The notes under the pieces were generated by a model, which was given only the letters and a program-made list of their open reading frames with translations, ran no database searches and was not told the DNA's origin. This document shows positions 1 through 7,494 of a stretch of DNA of 35,093 nt, one piece after another; the first letter of the stretch is position 1; every line of letters starts with the position of its first letter. The DNA is taken from contig JANWHQ010000084.1 in NCBI GenBank assembly GCA_025450315.1, forward strand, positions 1-35,093, in the 5' to 3' direction. The translations under genes were made by a program, and so were the position numbers. The DNA comes from Caulobacteraceae bacterium (GTDB lineage Bacteria > Pseudomonadota > Alphaproteobacteria > Caulobacterales > Caulobacteraceae).

Positions 1-466
1 TGCCGGGCACCGTGTCAGAGCCGAAGGCGCGGCGATGGCCGGCCACCGACGAGGCCATGCACAGGCGCGAATTGGTGTCGATGTTGGCCGAGCCGATGAA
101 ACCCTTCATCAGCTTGTTGGCGGCGTAGTAGTCCTCGGTCAGCAGCTGGCCCGAGACGTAGAAGGCCACCGAGTCCGGGCCGTGGCGGGCGATGGTCTCG
201 CCCAGGCGACGGGCGACGAAGGCGGTGGCTTCGGGCCAGCCCACCGCCCGGGCGCCGATCATCGGCTCCAGCAGCCGCCCCTCCAGGCCCACGGTCGACC
301 CCAGCGCCACGCCCTTGGAGCACAGCCTGCCGAAGTTGGCCGGGTGGGCCAGGTCGCCGGCGACCGACAGGCTGCGCCCCATCCCCGCCGCGGCCGAGAC
401 CCCGCATCCCACGCCGCAGTAGGGGCAGGTGGTCCGCACGCCTGGCGGGGCCGCGCCGTCCGCCAT
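1..466 (-). CDS. nasA: Assimilatory nitrate reductase catalytic subunit, N-terminal part (runs off the left edge)
   Basis: Reduces nitrate to nitrite in the cytoplasm using Mo-bisMGD and an N-terminal [4Fe-4S] cluster. The visible 155 codons carry the cluster ligands C14-x2-C17-x3-C21 and C49 in the context GRLCSKG, the standard pattern of the NasA/NapA/FdhF molybdoenzyme family. They are followed by the conserved segments around FYVSGQLLTEDYYAANK and the Asn-Ile-Asp-Thr-Asn-Ser-Arg-Leu-Cys-Met stretch. The ATG at 466-464 starts one base after the nirD stop codon, so translation is probably coupled. It is the last gene seen in a narK-nirB-nirD-nasA operon, which makes an assimilatory role more likely than a respiratory one. 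The C-terminal part (molybdopterin-binding domains and possible BFD-like iron-sulfur domain) lies outside the window. Confidence 0.93.
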   Translation of the reverse strand, partial: MADGAAPPGVRTTCPYCGVGCGVSAAAGMGRSLSVAGDLAHPANFGRLCSKGVALGSTVGLEGRLLEPMIGARAVGWPEATAFVARRLGETIARHGPDSVAFYVSGQLLTEDYYAANKLMKGFIGSANIDTNSRLCMASSVAGHRRAFGSDTVPG

Positions 467-467
467 C

Positions 468-815
468 TCAGTCGCTCAGCGCCACGAACACCCGGCCGGC
501 CTTGATCAGCACCGGCGCGCGAGGCGTGCACCCCTTGCCGGCGTCCGCGCCCAGGGGCTGGCCGGTCCTCAGATCGATCATCCAGCTGTGCAGAGGGCAG
601 GCCACGGCGTGGCCCGAGACCATGCCCTGGCTGAGCGGGCCCTTCCTGTGCGGGCATTCGTCCCGGAGGGCGAAGATCAGGTCGTCGCCCGTGCGGAAGA
701 CCGCGACGTCGCCGTTCGGGGTCGCGACCCGCCGCGCGCCGCGCAGGGGGATGTCCTGGATGTCCCCGACCTCGGTCCAGTAGGGGTCGGAGGTGATGGG
801 AAGGGCAAGGGTCAT
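468..815 (-). CDS. nirD: Nitrite reductase (NADH) small subunit, Rieske-type
   Basis: Small subunit of assimilatory NADH-nitrite reductase, 115 aa, working with NirB in the cytoplasm. It is a single Rieske-fold domain. Unlike the E. coli-type NirD, which lacks cluster ligands, this one keeps both Rieske pairs: C54-P-H56 and C73-P-L-H76, so it probably binds a [2Fe-2S] cluster. The ATG (815-813) overlaps the nirB stop codon in an ATGA arrangement, and the stop is one base before nasA. The family assignment follows from the motif set and position; the presence of a cluster is inferred from the ligands. Confidence 0.93.
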   Translation of the reverse strand: MTLALPITSDPYWTEVGDIQDIPLRGARRVATPNGDVAVFRTGDDLIFALRDECPHRKGPLSQGMVSGHAVACPLHSWMIDLRTGQPLGADAGKGCTPRAPVLIKAGRVFVALSD

Positions 816-3274
816 TCGGCGGCCATGGCGAGCGGGTTGGACAGGGGATTGAACTCGGCGGCGTCGCCGCCCGCGGCGCGCTCGGCCCAGGGATCGACCT
901 GGGCGAAGCCCTGGGAAAAGACGAAGCGATCGTTCAGCGCCTGGCGCTCGCCCAGGTCCTCGACGCGCGCGCGGATCGCCTCCAGGCCCACCCGCGCCAT
1001 CCACTTGTAGATCCGCTCCAGGTACCAGGCGTCCTCGCGGTAGAACTGCAGGATGGCGACGATGATCTCGAGCGCCTCGTCCTGGCTGGCGGCCTTGGTC
1101 AGAAGCTCCGCGCCCTTGATGTGCAGGCCGGCCGCGCCGCCGATGTGGATCTCGTAGCCGGAGTCCACGCAGACCACGCCGATGTCCTTGCAGGTCGCCT
1201 CGGCGCAATTGCGAGGGCAGCCGGACACCGCCATCTTGACCTTGGCCGGGGTCCAGGAGCCCCAGGTGAACCGTTCGATCCGCACCCCGAGGCCGGTGGA
1301 GTCCTGGGTCCCGAAGCGGCACCAGTCCGAGCCGACGCAGGTCTTCACCGTGCGCAGCGCCTTGCCGTAGGCGTGGCCCGACACCAGCCCGGCCTGGCCG
1401 AGGTCGGCCCAGACCGCCGGCAGGTCCTCCTTCCTGACCCCCAGGAGATCGATGCGCTGGCCGCCGGTGACCTTGATGGTGGGGATGGCGAACTTCTCGG
1501 CCGCGTCGGCGATGGCCCTGAGCTCGCGCGGATTGGTCAGGCCGCCCCACATGCGCGGCACCACCGAGAATGTGCCGTCCTTCTGGATGTTGGCGTGGGC
1601 CCGCTCGTTGATGAACCGGGACTGCTTGTCGTCGACGTATTCGCCGGGCCAGGCGCAGAGCAGATAGTAGTTGAGCGCCGGCCGGCAGCTGGAGCAGCCG
1701 TCGGGGGTCGACCACTCCAGCGCCTGCATCACCTGGGGAATGGTCTTCAGCGCCTCCTCCAGGATGCGCCGCCGGACGATGCCGTGAGGATGCGAGGTGC
1801 AGGGGCAGACCGGCCTGGGGCCGGCGGCGGCCTTGAAGTCGTCACCCAGCGTCAGGGCCAGCAGCTGCTCGACCAGCGGCGTGCACGAGCCGCACGAGGC
1901 CGAGGCCTTGGTGTGGGCCCGCACCGAGTCCAGGGTGGTGAGGCCGAGCCTGCCGATGGCGCCGGTGATGGCGCCCTTGCAGACCCCGTTGCAGCCGCAG
2001 ATCTCCGCCGTGTCGGCCAGCGCCGCCACGGCCGACCTAGGGTCCTGGCCGGCCAGGCCCTCCGTGACCTGGCGCCCGAAGATCAGGGTCTCGCGGATCG
2101 GCGAGACGTCCTCGCCCCGCCGGATCAGGTCGAAGTACCAGGCGCCGTCGGCGGCATCACCGAACAGCACCGCGCCGGCCAGCCGCCCCCCTTCGATGAC
2201 CAGCCGCTTGTAGACGCCGCGGGAGGCGTCGCGGAACACCACGTCCTCGCACCCCTCCCCGCCCGAGAACTTGCCGGCCGAGAACACGTCCACGCCCGAG
2301 ACCTTCAGCCGCGTCGACAAGAGCGAGCCTTGGTAGGCGGCCTCCTCGGCGCCGGTCAGCACCTCGGCCAGGGTGCGGCACATCTCGAAGATCGGCGCCA
2401 CCAGGCCGTAGGCGATCCCGCGGTGCTCGGCGCATTCGCCGATGGCGAAGATGTCCGGATCGGAGCTCGCCATGCGGTCGTCGACCACCACGCCGCGACC
2501 GATCCGGAGGCCCGCCGCCTTGGCCAGGGCGACGTTGGGCCGGATGCCGACGGCCATGACCAGCAGCTCGCAGGCCAACACCCGACCGTCCGACAGTTTC
2601 AGCCCCGCCACCTTGCCGTCGGCGCCCAGGATCTCCTGGGACGAGGCCGAGAGCACGGTCTCCACCCCGCGCTCGGTCAGCGCCTGCTGCAGCAAGGAGC
2701 CCGCCGAGGCGTCGAGCTGGCGCTCCATCAGCACGTCCATCAGGTGCACGACGGTGGCGGCCATGCCGCGGCGGACCAGGCCGTAGGCCGCTTCCAGGCC
2801 CAGGAGCCCGCCCCCGATCACCACCGCCCGGCCGCCCGCGTCGGCGGCGGCGACCATGGCCTGGACGTCGTCGAGGTCGCGGAAGGTCACCACGCCCTTC
2901 AGATCGCCCCCCGGCAGCGGCAGCCGCACCGGGTCCGAGCCGGTGGCCAGGATCAGCTTGTCGTAGGGAAGCTGGAGCCCGCCCTCGGCCTCGACGAGCT
3001 TGCGCAGCCGGTCGACGCCGGTGACCGCCCGCCCGGCGTGCAGGGCGATGGCGTTGTCGCGGTACCAAGCCTCGTCGTTGAGGACGATGTCCTCGAAGGC
3101 CTTCTCGCCGGCCAGCACCGGCGAGAGCATGATGCGGTTGTAGTTGACCCTGGGCTCGGCCCCGAACACCGCGATCTCGTAGCGATCCGGATCGCGGGCC
3201 AGCACCTCCTCGATGGCGCGGCAGCCGGCCATGCCGTTGCCGACGACGACCAGTCTTTCCTTGAGCATGGCCAT
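812..3274 (-). CDS. nirB: Nitrite reductase (NADH) large subunit
   Basis: Catalyses six-electron reduction of nitrite to ammonium with NAD(P)H in the cytoplasm; 820 aa, a normal length. Order of domains: an N-terminal FAD/NAD(P)H pyridine-nucleotide oxidoreductase with VVVGNGMAG near residue 9; a BFD-like [2Fe-2S] domain with C426, C428, C461 and C464 visible (plus C432 in CGCNGVC); then the nitrite/sulfite reductase ferredoxin-like and catalytic domains. The siroheme/[4Fe-4S] ligands are C646-x5-C652 and C686-x3-C690 (TCVGSDWC and GCPRNC). The start ATG at 3274 lies 5 nt after the narK stop; an internal ATG six bases later (MLKERL) is an alternative. nirD overlaps its stop by 4 nt. All key residues are present. 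Confidence 0.97.
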   Translation of the reverse strand: MAMLKERLVVVGNGMAGCRAIEEVLARDPDRYEIAVFGAEPRVNYNRIMLSPVLAGEKAFEDIVLNDEAWYRDNAIALHAGRAVTGVDRLRKLVEAEGGLQLPYDKLILATGSDPVRLPLPGGDLKGVVTFRDLDDVQAMVAAADAGGRAVVIGGGLLGLEAAYGLVRRGMAATVVHLMDVLMERQLDASAGSLLQQALTERGVETVLSASSQEILGADGKVAGLKLSDGRVLACELLVMAVGIRPNVALAKAAGLRIGRGVVVDDRMASSDPDIFAIGECAEHRGIAYGLVAPIFEMCRTLAEVLTGAEEAAYQGSLLSTRLKVSGVDVFSAGKFSGGEGCEDVVFRDASRGVYKRLVIEGGRLAGAVLFGDAADGAWYFDLIRRGEDVSPIRETLIFGRQVTEGLAGQDPRSAVAALADTAEICGCNGVCKGAITGAIGRLGLTTLDSVRAHTKASASCGSCTPLVEQLLALTLGDDFKAAAGPRPVCPCTSHPHGIVRRRILEEALKTIPQVMQALEWSTPDGCSSCRPALNYYLLCAWPGEYVDDKQSRFINERAHANIQKDGTFSVVPRMWGGLTNPRELRAIADAAEKFAIPTIKVTGGQRIDLLGVRKEDLPAVWADLGQAGLVSGHAYGKALRTVKTCVGSDWCRFGTQDSTGLGVRIERFTWGSWTPAKVKMAVSGCPRNCAEATCKDIGVVCVDSGYEIHIGGAAGLHIKGAELLTKAASQDEALEIIVAILQFYREDAWYLERIYKWMARVGLEAIRARVEDLGERQALNDRFVFSQGFAQVDPWAERAAGGDAAEFNPLSNPLAMAAE

Positions 3275-3279
3275 GACCC

Positions 3280-4494
3280 TCAGACCCGCGCCGTCGCGGC
3301 GGCCGCGTCGGCGAAGCCGGAGCGCCAGCGCCGCCGCACGCCCACCAGGCCGACCAGGGCCAGCACCGCCAGGGCGGCGAAGGTGAGCAGGCCTGCCTGG
3401 TAGTCGCCGGTCATCTGCTTGGAGAAGCCGAGGCTGGAGGCCAGGTAGAAGCCCCCGACCCCGCCGGCCATGCCGATCAGGCCGGTCATCACCCCGATCT
3501 CGCGGCCGAACCTTTGGGGCGCCAGCTGGAACACCGCGCCATTGCCGAGGCCCAGAGCCAGCATGCCGACCACGAAGACGCCCAGCGCCAGCGCCACCGG
3601 GTGCAGTCCGAAGCTGGCCACCACGAGGGCCGCGGCCGCCACGGCGTAGACCGCGGTCAGCACCTTCGAGCCGCCGAAGCGGTCGGCCAGGGCCCCACCG
3701 ATGGGCCGCACCATCGATCCGGCGAAGACGCAGGCGGCGGTGAACAGGCCGGCGGCCACCGGCGAGAGGCCATACTGGGCGTTGAAATAGACAGGCAGCG
3801 ACGAGGACAGGCCCACGAAGCCGCCGAAGGTCACCGAGTAGAAGCCCATCAGCGCCCAGGCGTCGGACCGGCGCAGCACGTCGAAGTATTCCGCCCAGCG
3901 CTTGGGAGCCGGCTGGCGGGGACTGTCCTTGGCGAGGGCCAGGTAGACCAGGAAGGCCACCGTCAGCGGCACGGCCGCCAGGCCGATCACGTTGTTCCAG
4001 CCGATGGCGACCGCCAGGGCCGGGGCGAACAGCGAGGCCAGCACCGTGCCGGAGTTGCCCGCGCCGGCGATGCCCAGCGCCATGCCCTGGTGCTCGGGCG
4101 GATACCAGCGCGAGGCCAAGGGCAAGGCCACCGCGAAGGAGGCGCCGGCCATGCCCAGCACCACGCCCAGCATCAGCGCCTGGCCGAAGCTGTGGACGCC
4201 GACCAGCCAGGCCAGCGCCAGGCCGGCCAGCACGAAGACCTGGGCGATGATCCCGGCGCGGCGCGGCCTCAGGTGATCGACCAGCACGCCCATCACCACC
4301 CGCAGCGCGGCCCCCGCCAGCGCCGGCAGGGCCACCATCAGGCCCTTCTGGGCGGCGTTCAGGTGCAGGTCGGCGGCGATCTGGACCGCCAGCGGCCCCA
4401 GCAGCACCCAGACCATGAAGCTGAGGTCGAAATACAGGAAGGCCGCGAACAGGGTGGGCGCATGGCCCGCTTTCATGAACGCCTTCAACGACAT
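3280..4494 (-). CDS. narK: Nitrate/nitrite transporter, major facilitator superfamily (NarK/NasA type)
   Basis: A 404-aa inner-membrane protein with about 12 hydrophobic segments, of the nitrate/nitrite porter branch of the MFS. The middle carries the small-residue-rich segment GIAGAGNSGTVLA, which resembles the nitrate-signature region of NarK proteins, and GGALADRFGG matches the MFS loop motif. It is the first gene of narK-nirB-nirD-nasA, so it most likely imports nitrate for assimilation and could also handle nitrite. I place the start at the ATG at 4494 because GGGG at 4501-4504 gives a suitable Shine-Dalgarno distance; the in-frame ATG at 4500 is the alternative. The intrinsic terminator of the leader ends only about ten bases upstream, so expression should depend on readthrough. 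Confidence 0.93.
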   Translation of the reverse strand: MSLKAFMKAGHAPTLFAAFLYFDLSFMVWVLLGPLAVQIAADLHLNAAQKGLMVALPALAGAALRVVMGVLVDHLRPRRAGIIAQVFVLAGLALAWLVGVHSFGQALMLGVVLGMAGASFAVALPLASRWYPPEHQGMALGIAGAGNSGTVLASLFAPALAVAIGWNNVIGLAAVPLTVAFLVYLALAKDSPRQPAPKRWAEYFDVLRRSDAWALMGFYSVTFGGFVGLSSSLPVYFNAQYGLSPVAAGLFTAACVFAGSMVRPIGGALADRFGGSKVLTAVYAVAAAALVVASFGLHPVALALGVFVVGMLALGLGNGAVFQLAPQRFGREIGVMTGLIGMAGGVGGFYLASSLGFSKQMTGDYQAGLLTFAALAVLALVGLVGVRRRWRSGFADAAAATARV

Positions 4495-4505
4495 GCCCAT
4501 CCCCA

Positions 4506-4552
4506 AAACGAAAAAGGCGCCCGGCGGAGGAGCTCTCCGCACGGACGCCTTT
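4506..4552 (-). terminator. Leader A intrinsic terminator (attenuator before narK)
   Basis: On the minus strand AAAGGCG (4552-4546) pairs with CGCCTTT (4519-4513). The inner arm GCGGAG/CTCCGC closes a 5-base loop, and a T-run (TTTTTCGTTTT) follows directly. It sits between the leader hairpins and the narK ribosome-binding site, which is the position of a transcription attenuator rather than of an end-of-gene terminator. Confidence 0.82.
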
Positions 4553-4567
4553 GTCCTGATCCTGAAA

Positions 4568-4619
4568 CCGGCGGCTTCGCCGGGCGGCCTCTCGGCCCGC
4601 GAGACCCCGTTGCCTCGCG
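4568..4619 (-). promoter_or_regulatory. Leader A: tandem-hexaloop ANTAR target RNA upstream of narK-nirBD-nasA
   Basis: P1 (4598-4619) is an 8-bp stem, CGCGAGGC with GTCTCGCG, around the hexaloop AACGGG. P2 (4582-4597) is a weaker stem, GGCCG with CGCCC including one mismatch, around the hexaloop AGAGGC. Both loops have A at position 1 and G at position 4, the pair that defines ANTAR-protein targets. A third hairpin (4568-4583, CCGGCG/CGCCGG) shares two bases with the 3' arm of P2, so the two may exclude each other. The attenuator follows at 4506-4552. NasT, encoded nearby, is the obvious binding partner: binding should favour P1-P2 and readthrough into narK. P2 could instead fold as GGCC-GAGA-GGCC, so its exact pairing is less sure than P1. 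Confidence 0.78.
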
Positions 4620-4734
4620 ACAGGGGCAGATTGGCGGACCGCCTGGAGACTTCGAAGCGAAAGACGAGCTGCGGCCCGCCTTTCGGCCGGTCGCCTCACA
4701 ATTGGGCGATGGACCGCGCCCGTTCGCGCTGCAT

Positions 4735-4751
4735 TGCACAATGGACGTGCA
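4735..4751. promoter_or_regulatory. NtrC-type dyad TGCAC-N7-GTGCA upstream of leader A
   Basis: The 17-bp inverted repeat reads TGCACGTCCATTGTGCA on the minus strand. Its half-sites and spacing match the classical NtrC consensus (TGCAC...GTGCA, 17 bp). It lies between the porin stop codon and leader A, about 115 nt upstream of P1, a reasonable place for an activator of the nitrate operon under nitrogen limitation. I did not find a convincing -24/-12 sigma-54 promoter between it and the leader, so the mode of activation is open. Confidence 0.5.
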
Positions 4752-4760
4752 GACCCGGGC

Positions 4761-5990
4761 TCACAGCCTGAACTCCAGCCCCACCCAGACCTTGGTCCGA
4801 CTCGCCGGCCCGCGCGCGGGGCCCTGGTAGTCGGCAAGCTCCACCAGTCCGGTCAGATGCGGGGCCAGCTGCGCCGTCGCCATGGCGTCCCACTCGCGGC
4901 CGAGACTGCTCCCGTCGGTATCGGCCTTGAAGACGTCGTAGCGGATGAAGAGCTCGGGGTGGGACAGGGCCGGAAGCTTGAGGGCCGGCTTGAAGTCCAG
5001 CGACAGGCTGGCGTCGCGCACCCCCTTGGCGGGGGTGGTCAGGAACACGTCGGCCCAGCCCTGGAAGGCATGGAGGGTGGCCAGCGGCGTGGCGAAACCA
5101 TGCACCCCGTCGCCGCCCAGCACCTCGTAGTCCGCCTTGACCGACCAGGGGCCGGCCGAGCCGGCGAGCTGGCCATGCCAGTAGTTCAGCCCGAACCGGC
5201 CGGGATTGTTCCGGTAGGGCTGCTGGCGGGCGTAGGTGGCGGCGTAGGTGAGCTTCACCGGCGCCAGCTGCACCTGGCCCGACGCCGTGGCCCCGTAGGT
5301 CTGGGTCGAATTGGCCGGCGACTGGCGGAAATCGAAGGCGTAGCCGAAGCCCTCCAGCTTCAGGGCCGGGGCGGCGGCGAAGCGGACGTTCAGGGCATGG
5401 CTGTCGGAGCTCCAGTCCTGCGCCTGGGCGAAGGGCCGGTCGATGTGTTCCAGATAGATGTAGGTGAGGCTGAAACGCCCCAGCGCGCCGTCGACGCGGG
5501 CCGCGTCGAAGGTCTGCTCGTCCTGGCGCCAGTTGACCGTGCCGATGAAGCGCTGGTCGTCGAGGTTGATGCGCTGGCGCCCCACCGTGGCCGAGAGGTC
5601 CCGGACCGGCGTCCACTGCAGCTCGGCGACATGAAGCTCGGTGGTGGGCGGATCGCCGACCACCGGATAGGCGGTCTTGCCGTTGAGGGTGGAATTGTAG
5701 CGCTGGCCGTCCAGATCGACGACGTTCTCCATCTCGACCTGGGCCACGAGCCTGCGCCAGGCGGCCGTGCGCCAGCCCAGCTGGGTGCGCAAGGTGAAGG
5801 CCTCCGCCTCGCGGAAGAGGCCGTTCTGGTCGACCTGTTCGTAGCGCGGCCTGAGATCGAGGATCGGCCTGCCGCCTTCGATCGCCTGCAACAGCGACGG
5901 TTGGACAGGATCGGCCAAGGCCGCGCCCGCGGGCGCCGCCGCCACGACAGCGGCCGCGACGGCCGCCGAAACGCATCGGTTCCTCGTCAT
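4761..5990 (-). CDS. Outer-membrane porin of the alginate-export (AlgE-like) family, nitrate regulon
   Basis: A 409-aa outer-membrane beta-barrel. Residues 1-26 form a signal peptide ending ALA before DPVQ. The rest is rich in alternating-polarity strands and ends with an aromatic strand, VWVGLEFRL, typical of porins. The sequence resembles the alginate-export family, but nothing here points to alginate. The gene sits between nasS and narK and has its own ANTAR-type leader, so I infer that it admits nitrate or nitrite across the outer membrane. The ATG at 5990 has a good Shine-Dalgarno sequence (GAAGAGGG). It appears to be a single-gene unit, since leader A and a possible NtrC site separate it from narK. 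Confidence 0.82.
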   Translation of the reverse strand: MTRNRCVSAAVAAAVVAAAPAGAALADPVQPSLLQAIEGGRPILDLRPRYEQVDQNGLFREAEAFTLRTQLGWRTAAWRRLVAQVEMENVVDLDGQRYNSTLNGKTAYPVVGDPPTTELHVAELQWTPVRDLSATVGRQRINLDDQRFIGTVNWRQDEQTFDAARVDGALGRFSLTYIYLEHIDRPFAQAQDWSSDSHALNVRFAAAPALKLEGFGYAFDFRQSPANSTQTYGATASGQVQLAPVKLTYAATYARQQPYRNNPGRFGLNYWHGQLAGSAGPWSVKADYEVLGGDGVHGFATPLATLHAFQGWADVFLTTPAKGVRDASLSLDFKPALKLPALSHPELFIRYDVFKADTDGSSLGREWDAMATAQLAPHLTGLVELADYQGPARGPASRTKVWVGLEFRL

Positions 5991-6015
5991 CTTTCCCTCT
6001 TCCCGGCGCGGGAAC

Positions 6016-6051
6016 GAAAAAAGGCCCGGGGGGCGCCAGCCCGCCGGACCT
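6016..6051 (-). terminator. Leader B intrinsic terminator (attenuator before the porin gene)
   Basis: Minus-strand stem AGGTCCGG (6051-6044) pairs with CCGGGCCT (6029-6022) with one G-U. An inner GGGC/GCCC arm closes a TGGC loop, followed by six T residues (6022-6017). It lies after the leader hairpins and before the porin Shine-Dalgarno sequence, as in leader A. Confidence 0.82.
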
Positions 6052-6067
6052 CGTTGTCCTGAGTGAA

Positions 6068-6122
6068 GCCGGCGCCATCGCCGGCGGGCCTCTCGGCCAT
6101 CGCGAGACGCCGTTGCCTCGCG
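6068..6122 (-). promoter_or_regulatory. Leader B: second tandem-hexaloop ANTAR target RNA, upstream of the porin gene
   Basis: P1 (6101-6122) has exactly the same stem as in leader A, CGCGAGGC with GTCTCGCG, around the hexaloop AACGGC. P2 (6083-6098) is GGCCG with CCGCC (one mismatch) around the hexaloop AGAGGC. Both loops again have A1 and G4. A third hairpin (6068-6085, GCCGGCG/CGCCGGC) overlaps the 3' arm of P2. CCGCCGG in the P2/P3 region is also complementary to CCGGCGG in the terminator's 5' arm, giving a possible antiterminator. The conserved loops and P1 stem, with different bases between, argue for selection on structure. The expected regulator is NasT. Confidence 0.78.
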
Positions 6123-6206
6123 AGCGGCTCAGGCTGACCGGCGCGGCCGGGCCAGGCCAAGGCCTTCCCGGGACGAGGGGGGCTGGATCCGCCGCGCGCC
6201 CATATT

Positions 6207-6224
6207 TTGTGCGCTGCAGCGCGA
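6207..6224. promoter_or_regulatory. 18-bp motif shared with the region upstream of leader A
   Basis: TTGTGCGCTGCAGCGCGA on the plus strand matches the minus-strand sequence at 4741-4724 (TTGTGCAATGCAGCGCGA) at 16 of 18 positions. It contains the perfect palindrome GCGCTGCAGCGC (6211-6222). Both copies lie about 85-125 bp upstream of an ANTAR leader, but in opposite orientation. It may be a shared operator; the protein is unknown, and the leader A copy overlaps the NtrC-type dyad. Confidence 0.4.
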
Positions 6225-6279
6225 TCATGGACCGATCCCGCTCAAGGCGCAGGCGGTCCCGGCCGGCGCGAGGGGGCGC

Positions 6280-7494
6280 TCAGGGTGCGGCGGACGCCGG
6301 CTCGCGGCGGATGCGGAAGCCGCCGAGATAGGCGTCGATATCCACCGAATCGAAGGGGTGTTCGTCGAACATCCGGTCGGCCGGCATGGCGATCGGGCCC
6401 AGCGACGCCGCCAGGCTCCAGGGTCCGGCGTGGGCCCCTTCCACCTTCGAGTCCTCCAACGGCGCCGACACGCCCACGGCCTCGGCGGCCAGGCGGTAGA
6501 GATCGGGCCGGTAGACCTGGGCGGCGATCATGGCGGCGTCGACGCCGGGCCCGATCTGGCCCCAGCGCCGCATCTGAGCCAGGAACCAGGCCGCCTGGCT
6601 CCGCCAGGGGAAGTTGGCCGCCGCCGCGTGGAAGACGATGGCGTCCGGCGAGTCCACCAGGGCGCGCCGCAGCAGCTGGGCCGGCTCGCCGACATAATCC
6701 GGCCGGGCCAGCAGCTCGGCCAGGGCCCCGCGGTTCTCGCGCATGTCGGCCCAGGCCGCGGCCTTGATCAGGGCGCGCAGCAGCGCCTGCAGGGCCTCGG
6801 GCTCGCGCTCGGCGAAGGCCCGGCTGACGCCCAGAACCTTGTCCGGTCCCGACGGCCAGATCTGGCGGCCCCGGATGACGATCTGCCCCGCCCCCGACGC
6901 TTCGGCGGCCGCGTTCCACGGCGCCCCGACGCAGAAGCCGTCGATCTCCCCCGCCCCCAGCTGGGCGGTCATGCGCGGCGGCGGCGTGATGATCAGGCGA
7001 ACGTCGCGATCCGGATCGACGCCCGCCTCCGCCAGCCACCAGCGCAGGGCATAGGCATGGATCGAGAAGGGAAACACGGCCGAGAAGACCAGCTGCGGCC
7101 GCCCCTCGGCGCGCCTGGCGTCGATCGCCCGCGCCAGCGGCCGCGCCGTGCAAGGGGCCTGCATCATCGCTACCGGATCGGCCTCGCGCATCTCCAGGAT
7201 CAGCTCGCGCGACAGGGTGATGGCGCTGCCGTTCTGGTTCAGGGCCATGGGGACGATCAGGGCCGAGCGCTCGCCGCCGGCCCCGAGGCTCGAGGCCAGG
7301 GGCATGGGCCCCAGCATGTGGGCGCCGTCGAGCAGGCGGGCCTGCACCTTGTCGCGGATGGTGGCCCAGGACGCCTCGCGCGCCAGCTCGACCGTGAGCC
7401 CCTCAGCCCGGAACAGGCCCAGGGCGTCGGCCACCGCCAGGGGCGCGCAGTCGGCCAGAGGGATGAAGCCCAGGCGCAGGTGCTCGCCGATCAT
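6280..7494 (-). CDS. nasS: Nitrate/nitrite sensor NasS (periplasmic-binding-protein fold, cytoplasmic)
   Basis: A 404-aa protein of the NrtA/CmpA nitrate-binding fold that starts directly with the fold (LRLGFIPLADCAPLAVA) and has no signal peptide or lipobox. That is how the cytoplasmic sensor NasS differs from the transporter binding proteins. In known systems NasS holds NasT inactive when nitrate and nitrite are absent, and ligand binding releases NasT. Its ATG (7494-7492) overlaps the nasT stop in an ATGA, so the pair is translationally coupled. No transporter permease or ATPase gene lies beside it, which further favours a sensor role. Confidence 0.92.
   Translation of the reverse strand: MIGEHLRLGFIPLADCAPLAVADALGLFRAEGLTVELAREASWATIRDKVQARLLDGAHMLGPMPLASSLGAGGERSALIVPMALNQNGSAITLSRELILEMREADPVAMMQAPCTARPLARAIDARRAEGRPQLVFSAVFPFSIHAYALRWWLAEAGVDPDRDVRLIITPPPRMTAQLGAGEIDGFCVGAPWNAAAEASGAGQIVIRGRQIWPSGPDKVLGVSRAFAEREPEALQALLRALIKAAAWADMRENRGALAELLARPDYVGEPAQLLRRALVDSPDAIVFHAAAANFPWRSQAAWFLAQMRRWGQIGPGVDAAMIAAQVYRPDLYRLAAEAVGVSAPLEDSKVEGAHAGPWSLAASLGPIAMPADRMFDEHPFDSVDIDAYLGGFRIRREPASAAP

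Noticed and set aside
4582..4597. P2 of leader A as a simple GGCC-GAGA-GGCC tetraloop hairpin only
   Set aside because: This fold is possible, but the conserved AGAGGC loop with A1/G4 in both leaders and its place next to P1 fit the ANTAR hexaloop better. It is kept as an alternative fold, not the main call.
3275..4837. Upstream in-frame extension of nirB giving a 1341-aa protein
   Set aside because: The extension is a shifted frame of narK and Arg/Gly-rich; nirB has a good start at 3274.
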